Made by a program: the position numbers and the translations under genes. This document shows positions 34,890 to 42,444 of a stretch of DNA of 62,868 nt, in pieces. The first letter of the stretch is position 1. Every line of letters starts with the position of its first letter. The notes under the pieces were generated by a model. That model had not been told where the DNA came from. It worked only from the letters and a program-made list of their open reading frames with translations, and searched no databases. Source of the stretch: Halobellus clavatus (GTDB lineage Archaea; Halobacteriota; Halobacteria; Halobacteriales; Haloferacaceae); NCBI RefSeq assembly GCF_900107195.1, contig NZ_FNPB01000015.1:1-62868 (forward strand). Reading direction: 5' to 3'.

Positions 34890-34897
34890 ACTTATAC
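34890..34897 (+). promoter_or_regulatory. TATA box of carA
   Basis: ACTTATAC lies about 26-33 bp before the carA ATG (34923), with a purine-rich BRE-like GAAAGTAA just upstream. The spacing predicts transcription starting at or within a few bases of the ATG, so a leaderless mRNA. Confidence 0.55.
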
Positions 34898-34922
34898 CCG
34901 CAGATGACGTCCGTTTCTCGTA

Positions 34923-35990
34923 ATGTCGGACGCCTATCTGGCCCTGGAGGACGGCCGCGTGATCGAGGCCCGCGGTCGCGCTCCGGGACGGACCCGCGGC
35001 GAGTTAGTGTTCACGACTGCGTACACGGGCTACGAGGAGAGCCTGACCGACCCCTCTTACGAGGAGCAGGTCCTGACGTTCTCGTACCCGCTCATCGGTA
35101 ACTACGGCGTCCGCGAGGAGCGATTCGAGTCCGATCGCGTCCACCCGCGTGCGGCGATCGCTCACGAGTTCACCGAGGACGTCGTCGAGTGGCTCGAATC
35201 GGAGAACGTCCCCGCGATCGATCACATCGACAGCCGCGACCTCGTCACTTCGATCCGGGAGGAAGGGGCAATGAAATGCGGCATCGCGGTCGGGGACGAC
35301 GTCACCCCCGAAGATGCGAAGGCCGAACTCGAACAGTGCAAGGGGATGAGCGAACACGTCGACATCGGCAAGCGCGTCACCACCGTCGAGCACACCACCT
35401 ACGGCGAGGGCGGCGACGTCGACGTCGCGCTCATCGACTGCGGCGCGAAGATGTCGATCGTCGAGTCGCTCGTCGAACGCGACGCCGCCGTTCACGTTCT
35501 CTCGTACGACACGACGCCTGCGGAACTCGCCGATGTCGACCCCGACCTGCTCTTCATCTCTAACGGGCCGGGCGACCCGGCGAATTTCGAGGCTGCCGAG
35601 ACGCTCGTCGAGGAGTACGTCGGCGAGGTCCCGATCGCCGGGATCTGTCTCGGTCAGCAGGTCGTCGCCCGCGCGCTCGGCGGCACCACCGAGAAGATGA
35701 ACTTCGGCCACCGCGGCGTCAACCAACCCGTCCGCGACCTCGAGTCCGGACAGGTGGTTATGACCACCCAGAACCACGGCTACACCGTCGGCGAACCGGG
35801 CGACGAACTGCACGTGAAGCAGGTGAACGTCAACGACGGCACCGCCGAGGGTCTCGCTAACGAGGAACTCGACGTCATCACCCGGCAGTATCACCCCGAG
35901 GCCCACCCCGGCCCGCACGACTCACTCGGCTTCTTCGACGAGGTGCTCGCGATGACGGACGCGAGCCACCACGTCGTCGCCGACGACTGA
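34923..35990 (+). CDS. carA: Carbamoyl-phosphate synthase small (glutaminase) subunit
   Basis: It releases ammonia from glutamine for carbamoyl phosphate (arginine and pyrimidine synthesis). The 355-residue length is normal. The N-terminal domain has GELVFTTAYTGYEESLTDPS; the class I glutamine amidotransferase domain has FISNGPGDP, the nucleophile elbow AGICLGQQ (Cys242), NFGHRGVNQPV, TTQNHGYTV and the catalytic pair in YHPEAHPGPHDS. The carB gene is not adjacent within the window. Regulation by the divergent Lrp-type protein is likely given the shared operator candidate. Confidence 0.95.
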   Translation: MSDAYLALEDGRVIEARGRAPGRTRGELVFTTAYTGYEESLTDPSYEEQVLTFSYPLIGNYGVREERFESDRVHPRAAIAHEFTEDVVEWLESENVPAIDHIDSRDLVTSIREEGAMKCGIAVGDDVTPEDAKAELEQCKGMSEHVDIGKRVTTVEHTTYGEGGDVDVALIDCGAKMSIVESLVERDAAVHVLSYDTTPAELADVDPDLLFISNGPGDPANFEAAETLVEEYVGEVPIAGICLGQQVVARALGGTTEKMNFGHRGVNQPVRDLESGQVVMTTQNHGYTVGEPGDELHVKQVNVNDGTAEGLANEELDVITRQYHPEAHPGPHDSLGFFDEVLAMTDASHHVVADD

Positions 35991-36110
35991 TCACTCGTCC
36001 CCCGGTTCGCTGTTTTTGTTCGGGTTGGGGACCCCTCGCCCAGGCGCAGTCCGAGCGGACCGACCGCGAAGACCCACGGATTTATGACGAAACGCACGGA
36101 GAACGAATCT

Positions 36111-37418
36111 ATGAGCCAACCGGAGATCGTCCAGAACGACCTTGCCGACGAGGAGGTCGTCGCCCGGGTTGACCTCGGCGGCGAGGACGAACTGTACGTG
36201 ACGCCCACGCGGACGCTGCTCTACCGCGCTGAGGGGCTGCTCTCCGACGAATCCGTCGAGGAGTACCCACACGGTGCCGAGCGAATCACGGTCTCCGAGG
36301 GCCGACGCAAGGCGAAGGTGACGCTGGATTACGGCCTCGACGGCGACGCGACGCTCTCGCTGCCCGCCAAGCGACTCGACCGCGCCCTCCCGCCGATCGT
36401 CGAGGGGGTCCTCCACGCGAACGACATCCTCGACGAGGACGAACAGCTAGAGCGGCTGTTCCGGTTCAGCGAACTCACGATCGCTATCGCCGGCCGGCGG
36501 ATCGTCCGCCACATCGGGGCGAACCTCTGGGACGAGGACTTCGAGTCGTACCGCTACGAGGACGTGAGCGACTTGGCGTTCGAGGACGGAAGCGTCGCGA
36601 CGTCGGTCGTCCTGACTGTCAATGGCCGACAGGAACGCTTCAAGGCCCCCAACGAGGACGCCCGCGCGGTCCGCGCGGCCCTAGAAACGACGCTCCTGTC
36701 GTACTGGGACGTCGATTCGGTGGCCGAACTCCGGGCCGCGGCCGAATCGGAGGACGACGAGGCGGCTGCGTCCGAACCGGAAGCGGGTGACAACGTCTCG
36801 TTCGGGGACGGCCCCGACCCACTGATGGCTGATCCGACCGAACCGGAGGAACTGCCCGAGAACGCGACCCGCCAGCGCGAAGACGCGGGGGCCGAACAGG
36901 ACCCGACCGCCGAGACGCAGGCCGAAGCGGACGCGTCCGCAGGCGGAGCAGCCACCGACCCGGCCACCCAGCAGGTCGAGCCCTCGTCGTCGCAGTCGGA
37001 GGGACCCGGAGCGTCCGCGGAACCGGACCCGTCGCTGGGGGAGACGTCGACACCGGCACCCGACCCGAGTGCGGCCGAGTCAGCGTCTGACCCCCAGTCG
37101 GGAACCGGGGCTGAGTCGTGGGCGGATTCGATCCAGCGGTCCCCCGAACCGCAGTCGGCACCGGATCTCACCGAAGCGCAGTCTCCACCGACCGACCAGG
37201 GAGCTGGCTCGTCTCAACAGCCCGAAGGTCCGGAGTCGCAAGCGGGCGAAGGCGGCTTCGAGGGCTCCGGGTTCGAGTCCGCGACCCCGGCGGTCGACGA
37301 GCAACTCCGCGAGGAGTTAGCAGAACTCAGAACGATCGTCGAACAGCAGAACGAGGAACTGCGCGCACAGCGCGAACTCGTCGAGCAGCTCATCGAGGAA
37401 CTGCGGCGCGGTCGCTAG
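36111..37418 (+). CDS. Haloarchaeal protein with acidic linker and C-terminal coiled coil
   Basis: Function unknown. ATG 36111 (MSQPEIVQNDLADEEVVARV) is preferred over ATG 36084, because a TATA-like TTTATG lies about 28 bp before it, fitting a leaderless message. The 435-residue protein has a globular N-terminal part of about 215 residues (LYVTPTRTLLYRAEGLLSDE and WDEDFESYRYEDVSDLAFED), which looks like two PH-like beta domains. A roughly 170-residue low-complexity stretch of Glu, Ala, Ser, Pro and Asp follows, then a terminal coiled coil (EELAELRTIVEQQNEELRAQ). The architecture suggests a scaffold or cytoskeleton-type protein. This family is common in haloarchaea (I recall DUF7115, unsure). 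Confidence 0.75.
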   Translation: MSQPEIVQNDLADEEVVARVDLGGEDELYVTPTRTLLYRAEGLLSDESVEEYPHGAERITVSEGRRKAKVTLDYGLDGDATLSLPAKRLDRALPPIVEGVLHANDILDEDEQLERLFRFSELTIAIAGRRIVRHIGANLWDEDFESYRYEDVSDLAFEDGSVATSVVLTVNGRQERFKAPNEDARAVRAALETTLLSYWDVDSVAELRAAAESEDDEAAASEPEAGDNVSFGDGPDPLMADPTEPEELPENATRQREDAGAEQDPTAETQAEADASAGGAATDPATQQVEPSSSQSEGPGASAEPDPSLGETSTPAPDPSAAESASDPQSGTGAESWADSIQRSPEPQSAPDLTEAQSPPTDQGAGSSQQPEGPESQAGEGGFEGSGFESATPAVDEQLREELAELRTIVEQQNEELRAQRELVEQLIEELRRGR

Positions 37419-37421
37419 CGC

Positions 37422-38165
37422 TCAGTCTCGACCGAGCACCGCCCGCACGCACGACGGGCCGAACGGGCCGAGTTCTCCCGTTCCAAAGCGCACGAAGTGT
37501 CCGGTCGAGAGGCTCGCTCCGCAGCGACGGCACTCGTAGTCGCCCTCGCGTTCGATCACCTCCGCTTCGAACTGCACGGCGGTTCCGCGGCGACGGGTTT
37601 GGAGGCGCCCCCCTTCGCGTTCGATGACGCCTCTGAGTTCCGCGGTGTCGAGGATCTCTCTGGTGAGCGCGGGATTCGTCGTCACCGTTTCGATGCGGTC
37701 GACAGCCTCCGCCAGCGAGAGCGAATCGCGCTCGACGTGTGCGAGGAGGTCGACGCCGAGTTCGATCCGCTCGTCGCTGTCGAGGTCCGCGACGGGTGTC
37801 GTCTCGACGGCGTCGTCGCCTCCCGTCTCGTCGTCACCGCCGTCGCTGGAATCGCCGGTATCGACCCCTCGATCGGGACCCGCTCCGACCTGTCGCTCGG
37901 CACCCTCGCCGGCCTCTCGCTCGTCACTCTCGGTGTCTGGCTCGAACGCGTCCAGATCGACCTGCTCGTCCTCGTCGTCGGCCACGCCACCAGATCGATC
38001 GGCGCGCGCAAAATACTTGCAGGGTCGCGCCTCACCGGACGGCACGCCCGGGCAGCGGACTCCCCCGCTATTCGTGGCGAACAGTCGACACTCGATCTTC
38101 CGCCCCCGTGTCGGTTGTCGAACAACCGCGAGCCGACACGGGGCCTCTCTCAGCGCACGAGGCAT
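37422..38165 (-). CDS. Haloarchaeal DUF5830-like protein with two Cys-rich ends
   Basis: Function unknown. The 247-residue protein has an N-terminal CRLFATNSGGVRCPGVPSGE followed by ARPCKYF (three Cys), a very acidic disordered linker (about residues 60-115), a helical domain LGVDLLAHVERDSLSLAEAV with NPALTREILDTAELRGVIER that looks winged-helix-like, and a C-terminal treble-clef-like YECRRCGASLSTGHFVRFGT with a last Cys (GPSCVRAVLG). Nucleic-acid binding is plausible. Codons 8-21 overlap a strong inverted repeat. It ends 3 bp from the end of the preceding convergent gene. The domain name is from memory. Confidence 0.7.
   Translation of the reverse strand: MPRALREAPCRLAVVRQPTRGRKIECRLFATNSGGVRCPGVPSGEARPCKYFARADRSGGVADDEDEQVDLDAFEPDTESDEREAGEGAERQVGAGPDRGVDTGDSSDGGDDETGGDDAVETTPVADLDSDERIELGVDLLAHVERDSLSLAEAVDRIETVTTNPALTREILDTAELRGVIEREGGRLQTRRRGTAVQFEAEVIEREGDYECRRCGASLSTGHFVRFGTGELGPFGPSCVRAVLGRD
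38104..38143. repeat. Nested inverted repeat at the 5' end of the 37422-38165 gene
   Basis: Outer arms CCCCGTGTC (38104-38112) and GACACGGGG (38135-38143) are perfectly complementary and enclose GGTTGTCGAACAACC (38113-38127), itself a perfect hairpin with a CGA loop. In the minus-strand mRNA this begins about 22 nt after the start codon, so it could affect translation. Confidence 0.6.
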
Positions 38166-38244
38166 CTGGCCGCGGTCTCGTATATGAACGTTCGCCTCCG
38201 ACAGTCACGAACTGTTAAGCCGCCCGAGTGGCGATCCGAAACCG

Positions 38245-38916
38245 ATGGACTGGTCCCGACTGCGCGCGCGAGGTGTGGCGGGTGCGGCGCTCGCCATCGT
38301 CGCCGTCGGCGCACTCGTCGTCTCGCCGGATGCCGTCTTCGCCCGGGCGTCGTGGTTGGCGGCCGATCCCGTTCGACTCGTCGCCGCCGCGATCGTTCTC
38401 GCGGCGGTCCGCCCGCTCGTCGCGTGGCCGACGACGCTTTTGGCCGTCCTCTTGGGGTTCGGACTCGGCCTCTGGGGATTCCCGCTCGCCCTGGCGCTCG
38501 TCACGCTGACGAGCGTGCCGCCGTTCCTCCTCGCCCGCCGATACGGCCGGGTCGGGGCCGCCGCCGCCGCCGGCGAAGCGTTCGTCGAACGGACCGGCGA
38601 CGTCCGGAGCGTCGTCGCCAGCCGGTTCGTCCCCGCGCCCTCCGACGTCGTCTCCGTCGCCGCCGGCGTTGCCGGCGTCTCGCTCCCGGCGTTTCTGCTC
38701 GGCACTGCGATCGGCGAGATTCCGTGGGTAATCCTCGGGATTCTGGCGGGTGCCTCGGCCGAGCGCGTCACGGCCGCCGCTGTCGCCGGGGCCATCGACC
38801 TTCGAGTCGTCGCCATCGTTGGGTTTGCGGCCCTCGCACTGCTCGCACCGACCGCCTACGGCTGGTACGCCGAGCGGTCCCGCACGAGCGGTGCTTCCGG
38901 GCTGGAGGGTGAGTGA
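38245..38916 (+). CDS. TVP38/TMEM64 (VTT, DedA-like) membrane protein
   Basis: The 223-residue protein has about six hydrophobic helices. The conserved VTT core is visible as LGFGLGLWGFPLALALVTLT, an ER-type loop (EAFVERTGDVRSVVASRFVP) and GVSLPAFLLGTAIGEIPWVI. VTT proteins form re-entrant-loop folds and include lipid scramblases/flippases and DedA transporters. The exact role here is unknown. It is divergent from the 37422 gene. Confidence 0.8.
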   Translation: MDWSRLRARGVAGAALAIVAVGALVVSPDAVFARASWLAADPVRLVAAAIVLAAVRPLVAWPTTLLAVLLGFGLGLWGFPLALALVTLTSVPPFLLARRYGRVGAAAAAGEAFVERTGDVRSVVASRFVPAPSDVVSVAAGVAGVSLPAFLLGTAIGEIPWVILGILAGASAERVTAAAVAGAIDLRVVAIVGFAALALLAPTAYGWYAERSRTSGASGLEGE

Positions 38917-38970
38917 CCGCGGTCTACTGGACGGCTCCCGACGCCGTCGCTGTCATCTGACTTGCGAAGG

Positions 38971-38976
38971 TTTAAG
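38971..38976 (+). promoter_or_regulatory. TATA box of tRNA-Met
   Basis: TTTAAG with purine-rich GCGAAGG just upstream lies 27-32 bp before the mature 5' end at 39003, the normal distance for an archaeal promoter. Confidence 0.6.
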
Positions 38977-39002
38977 AACGTCATCGAACTACGGAGAAGT
39001 GA

Positions 39003-39158
39003 GCCCGGGTGGCTTAGCTGGACATAGCGCCGCACTCATAGGGTTTCCTGAGATTCGGTGCGGTACGCCTTGGAAGCCTCCGCCCGCTCCCCACGGGGCC
39101 CGCCGAGCCTCGGACCTGGGATATGCGGAGATCGTGGGTTCGGAGCCCACCCCGGGCA
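39003..39158 (+). tRNA. Elongator tRNA-Met (CAU) with an 82-nt intron
   Basis: Acceptor stem GCCCGGG (39003-39009) pairs with CCCGGGC (39151-39157), discriminator A at 39158, no encoded CCA. The D arm has GGCTTAGCTGGACATAGC. Anticodon stem CCGCA (39031-39034 and neighbours) pairs with TGCGG (39124-39128); anticodon CAT is at 39037-39039. The T arm is GTGGG-TTCGGAG-CCCAC. The loop is interrupted after A37 (39040); the intron runs to about 39122, one base uncertain, in the canonical 37/38 position. An intron in this tRNA is known from Haloferax volcanii. Confidence 0.93.
39041..39122 (+). other. tRNA-Met archaeal intron
   Basis: The 82-nt insert begins GGGTTTCCTG and ends CCTGGGAT. It is GC-rich in the middle and should fold with the exons into the bulge-helix-bulge structure cut by the tRNA splicing endonuclease. 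Position after base 37 and anticodon CAU are as in other haloarchaeal elongator tRNA-Met genes. Confidence 0.8.
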
Positions 39159-39297
39159 CTTCTCGAATCGATCCGACCTCTCCTCGGTAGCCACATCGCT
39201 GCGAGCATTGCCCGACAGCGCAGAGCGCGAGTGCAACGAGAGTACTTTCGGCGGCGCCATCGACGGGAATATTTCCGAAGCCGTCAACCGTTAAGCG

Positions 39298-39474
39298 ATG
39301 CGCCTGTCGAACCGATCCACCTTCGTCGTACTCGAGTCAGCCCTGATTATCGGCGGATTCACCGTCGCGGCGCAGGTTTCGCCTCCGGACGCCGCCAGCC
39401 AGATTAGAGGGACGCTGCTCATCCTCGTGTTGACGCTCCCGCTCTCGTACTGGTTCGCCTACAGACGTACCTGA
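39298..39474 (+). CDS. Small two-helix membrane protein (58 aa)
   Basis: ATG 39298 to TGA 39472-39474 encodes 58 residues: MRLSNRSTFVVLESALIIGG, a first hydrophobic helix (about 9-26), a short polar loop PPDAASQIRG, then LLILVLTLPLSYWFAYRR as a second helix with positive end. Codon use has the strong GC-rich third positions of real haloarchaeal genes. GGAATATTTCC at about 39266-39276 is AT-rich and could serve as TATA. I do not recognise a family. It follows the tRNA gene on the same strand. Confidence 0.6.
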   Translation: MRLSNRSTFVVLESALIIGGFTVAAQVSPPDAASQIRGTLLILVLTLPLSYWFAYRRT

Positions 39475-39550
39475 CCGGATTCGGGCCACGGCAGTAGTCG
39501 GAATGTACGCGTCCTGCAATCTTCAGGTCGAGATTGCTGTCGTCGTGACT

Positions 39551-39688
39551 TCAGTCGAGTTCGGGGGCCCGAGTCGCGGTCGTGATCGGGGCGCTGTCAG
39601 ATTTCGTGTTCGATTCGGTTTCCTCGGGGGGAACGCGGCTTGTCGTCGCAATCGGTGCTGCCTCGGACTCCTCACTGCTGTCGTTCAT
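39551..39688 (-). CDS. Small acidic hypothetical protein (45 aa)
   Basis: The frame from ATG (39686-39688) to TGA (39551-39553) encodes MNDSSEESEAAPIATTSRVP followed by PEETESNTKSDSAPITTATR and a short end. It is acidic and Ser/Thr-rich with no fold signature. A TATA-like TTTTAGGTA lies about 25-33 bp upstream on the minus strand. No family recognised; support is composition and promoter only. Confidence 0.35.
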   Translation of the reverse strand: MNDSSEESEAAPIATTSRVPPEETESNTKSDSAPITTATRAPELD

Positions 39689-39960
39689 TGCATCTATTGT
39701 TTCGCTGACGATACCTAAAACACTTTGGCTGAATGAACGATTATGATTCTACTGTACTATCAAATGTTCATTTTTATTCCAAAAAAGAACACGAATTATT
39801 GATGATGGACCGAGATCCGATGTTCCGAGCACGGAGCGACATCGCATCCGGTGCCATCTTACCGTCCTGTTGACGTCCCGTCTCGGAAGGAGGAACGCCG
39901 CTCTGATCCGCCCGGATACGGCAAACGGCGATCACGGGCCCGGTACGCACTCTCGTCCGC

Positions 39961-40320
39961 TCACTCACCGTGGATCAGCTCGGTCGACCCCTGCTTCGTC
40001 GGGGGTCGGAATTCGACCGTGTGGTCGGTGTGCCGTGCGTGGGTTTTCGCCCAGCGACGGGCAGGCCGTTCCTCCAGATAGCGATCACCATCCGGGCAGT
40101 GCCGACACTCTACGACCCAGGGCGTCACATCGTCGGGAAAGTGTCCAGTGTGACGCTCGTGATCGAGGGCGAACTGTTCGACGGCTCGGTTCCCAGCGTA
40201 CAGTTCCTCGAACTCGAAGTAGAGGTCCCACTCGCGGTTACACCGTGAACACGAGACTGTGGGGGCATCGCTCTCGGGTACGTCGCTTTCGGGCGCGTCG
40301 ATGCCTGATTCGTCGGTCAT
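39961..40320 (-). CDS. Haloarchaeal protein with two CxxC pairs
   Basis: Function unknown. The 119-residue protein has an acidic N-terminus with repeated PESDVPESDAP, then CSRCNREWDLYFEFEEL (first Cys pair, residues 24-27), DHERHTGHFPDDVTPWVVEC (His residues near the second site) and CRHCPDGDRYLEERPARRWA (second pair), followed by THARHTDHTV. The duplicated H-E/A-R-H-T pattern after each Cys pair suggests two related zinc-binding units. The 272 bp between this gene and the small ORF at 39551-39688 are AT-rich near 39720-39800 and contain no gene I can support. Confidence 0.7.
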   Translation of the reverse strand: MTDESGIDAPESDVPESDAPTVSCSRCNREWDLYFEFEELYAGNRAVEQFALDHERHTGHFPDDVTPWVVECRHCPDGDRYLEERPARRWAKTHARHTDHTVEFRPPTKQGSTELIHGE

Positions 40321-40582
40321 ACGCTAGCATTTCACGCCGAGCCCTTCTGTTCTGTCCTCCCTCCTGGCGGCGTCGACCGTTCCGTCTCAGTCGAAATGTA
40401 CTCCGTCTATCTCTCCGATGACGAGGGTGCGGCTCACTGGCTACCAAAGCCGCCAGGGCCGCTGCAGCGTCGTCGCCGATCGTGTGAGCAAGCTCTGCGC
40501 TCCCGCTGAAAAGCCGTTCTCGGGGGGTCTATCACCGAAGTGGTCACGAACGGGCGACTTCGCGAACGGTGGCGCGAATCGC

Positions 40583-40993
40583 TCACCGCGACAGCAGCGT
40601 CGACACCCGTGCGTTCTCTTTGAGCCGGAGGCCTGCACCGCCGACGGTCAGCGGGACGCGCGGGAGTTCCGTCACGTGGAGCGTCGGGTGCGATCCACCG
40701 CGTTCGAGGATTTCGCCCCGCGCTTGGAGCACCGCCGGCCCGGTCAACGATTCGTTGTACTCGAGGAGGTACGTCCCCGCTTCGAGGTGCCACCACTGGT
40801 AGTCGTCGCCCTGATCGCGCCAGGTTCGACTGTGCGGAACGAGGTCGGCGTCGGTGAGTTCGCCGCCGCCGAAGTCGACCCGACCGGGGCCGTGGATTTC
40901 GTAGATTTCGTTCACGGTGAGGTCGACGGCGTCCTCACGGACCTGCGTGGGCTCGTGGACGATGCCGTCGACTACGTCGGTGAGAGCAGACAT
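40583..40993 (-). CDS. dCTP deaminase/dUTPase-like protein
   Basis: Start at ATG 40993 (MSALTDVVDGIVHEPTQVRE); the frame extends 43 codons upstream without homology. The 136-residue protein has EIHGPGRVDFGGGELTDADL, HLEAGTYLLEYNESL and GPAVLQARGEILERGGSHPT, the beta-rich core of the dUTPase/dCTP deaminase superfamily; the active-site-like GPAVLQARGEILE corresponds to a Ser/Arg region of dCTP deaminases. It is shorter than dCTP deaminase proper (about 190), closer to dUTPase size. Expected role: nucleotide-pool cleaning. The specificity cannot be read. Confidence 0.7.
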   Translation of the reverse strand: MSALTDVVDGIVHEPTQVREDAVDLTVNEIYEIHGPGRVDFGGGELTDADLVPHSRTWRDQGDDYQWWHLEAGTYLLEYNESLTGPAVLQARGEILERGGSHPTLHVTELPRVPLTVGGAGLRLKENARVSTLLSR

Positions 40994-41463
40994 AGTCTCT
41001 GGTGTGGCCGCCAGCGACAAAAACGTCAGCGCCCGGACCGACGCCTCCCGAATCAGTCTCCTGTACGGGTCGAGGGAAGAAATCGGTGGCGTATGCGCCG
41101 ACGTAAGGGCTGCAAAACCCACGCCACCAGGAGGACCATCGGGACCATCGGACCCATCGAGACAGCATGACCGTGTAGCCCTGGTGGAGATCCGCCGGGA
41201 ACGGCGCGGCGTACACGAGCGGGAAGACGAGTCCCCCAGACGCGACTGACGACTGAGCCCGCTGCGTGCAGAGACCCCGTGGGGCCCAGATCAGTCACGC
41301 TCGTGAACGTGTCTGACTTTCGACCAGGCGGATCCCGGAGCGGCGACCGGTCTTCCTGTCAGCGCGTCCGAGTAACACCGGTGTTACCACCTGATACGGG
41401 TGTCTGCGAGTGTTTAAGCGGTTCGCGGTTCTACACAGAACTGTCGAATCCGACGCATTCCAT
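40994..41463. other. 470-bp region without a confident gene
   Basis: On the minus strand at 41053-41200 there are short hydrophobic frames (MGPMVPMVLLVAWVLQPLRR, and in another frame GGLVFPLVYAAPFPADLHQG) that could be a decayed small membrane protein gene; neither is convincing alone. The right end holds the upstream region of the LUD-domain gene: a perfect 16-bp palindrome at 41372-41387 and a TATA-like TTTAAG at about 41413-41418. Confidence 0.5.
41372..41387. promoter_or_regulatory. Perfect 16-bp palindrome upstream of the LUD gene
   Basis: GTAACACCGGTGTTAC is identical to its reverse complement. It lies about 25-40 bp upstream of the TTTAAG TATA candidate and 77-92 bp before the ATG at 41464, a place where archaeal activators or repressors bind. 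No regulator gene is adjacent. Confidence 0.6.
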
Positions 41464-42120
41464 ATGTCACAGCAGAAAACAGACTACATCGACGAAACCG
41501 ATATCGACAGCACGCTCGACGAACTTCCCGACGACGAGACGATCGAGGAGACCGTCTCGAACCTCGAAGCCCGCGGATTCGAGGTCGTCGTCGTCGACTC
41601 CGCCGACGAGGCACTCGAGACCATCCAGTCGCACATCCCCGCGGGCGCGTCCGTGATGAACGGCCACTCGACGACGCTCGAAGAGATCGGCTTTATGGAC
41701 TATCTCTCCGAGGGCGATCACGAGTGGGAGAGCCTCCCGGACGAGATCTGGAGCATCGACGACGACGCGGAGCGGCAGGCCGCACGCCGGAAATCTCAGA
41801 CTGCGGATTACTTCCTCGGCGGCATCAACGCCATCGCACAGACCGGCGAACTCGTCGCCGCGGACCTCTCAGGCAGTCGAATCGGCGCGTACCCCTTCGC
41901 CGCGGGCAACGTCGTCATCGTCAGCGGCGCGAACAAGGTCGTTCCGACGCTGGACGACGCACTGGATCGCCTCGAATCCGTCGCGTACCCGCTGGAGAAC
42001 GAACGCGCACAGGAGGCCTACGGCGTCGAATCTGCGATTGCGAAACAGCTCATCTTCCGCCGTGAGGCCGAGGAGGGCCGGACCACGGTCGTCCTCATCC
42101 GCGAGCAGTTCGGGTACTGA
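41464..42120 (+). CDS. LUD-domain protein (lactate-utilisation/LutC-like)
   Basis: Start at ATG 41464 (MSQQKTDYIDETDIDSTLDE); the frame runs further upstream across the promoter. The 218-residue protein has the LUD core: FEVVVVDSADEALETIQSHI, GASVMNGHSTTLEEIGFMDY, DYFLGGINAIAQTGELVAAD, SGSRIGAYPFAAGNVVIVSG and NKVVPTLDDALDRLE. LUD proteins occur in the LutABC L-lactate oxidation system, but stand-alone forms like this are widespread and unassigned. The ferredoxin-like and LutA/LutB partners are absent here. Confidence 0.85.
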   Translation: MSQQKTDYIDETDIDSTLDELPDDETIEETVSNLEARGFEVVVVDSADEALETIQSHIPAGASVMNGHSTTLEEIGFMDYLSEGDHEWESLPDEIWSIDDDAERQAARRKSQTADYFLGGINAIAQTGELVAADLSGSRIGAYPFAAGNVVIVSGANKVVPTLDDALDRLESVAYPLENERAQEAYGVESAIAKQLIFRREAEEGRTTVVLIREQFGY

Positions 42121-42326
42121 TCGGCCCGGTACGCTCAGTCTTCGCTTTTTCAGCCGTCTATCGTCGTTACTCATCTCTTGTGACTGCTAGGACTCATTTC
42201 CGGTGCTCGATGGAGAGCACAGCGGCTGTCGGATGTGGAAGAATGGAGAGATGAACCGCACTGCGGGACCGGAGTCGCTCCGGTTGTTCTGCTTGGGACC
42301 GTGCCCATCGAAGATGGGAGTTCTCG

Positions 42327-42444
42327 CTTAGTCGCGGCGGATGGCGAGCAGGGCTGCGGCGATGAGCGCCGTCAGTGCGACGACGACACCGAAGCCGGGC
42401 GTGGAGGTCGGCGTCTCCGTGGCCGGTTCTTCAGTGGTCGTGTC
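42327..42444. repeat. 118-bp direct repeat shared by the 3' ends of both S-layer genes (copy 1)
   Basis: The block covers the stop codon, the PGF-CTERM anchor and the start of the Thr-rich stalk. It matches 45512-45629 with a single mismatch (T at 42376, G at 45561). Sequence outside this block is much less similar, suggesting gene conversion or strong constraint. Confidence 0.85.

Noticed and set aside
39036-39287. Minus-strand ORF over tRNA-Met
   Set aside because: It is antisense to a clear tRNA gene with intron; no coding character outside it.
39774-39968. 64-codon minus-strand ORF in the AT-rich gap
   Set aside because: No homology, mixed composition, and it overlaps the 3' end of the better supported gene at 39961-40320.
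40397-40510. 37-codon ORF starting MYSVYLSDDEGAAHW
   Set aside because: The start looks protein-like but the second half becomes Arg-rich, and there is no TATA or SD element upstream.
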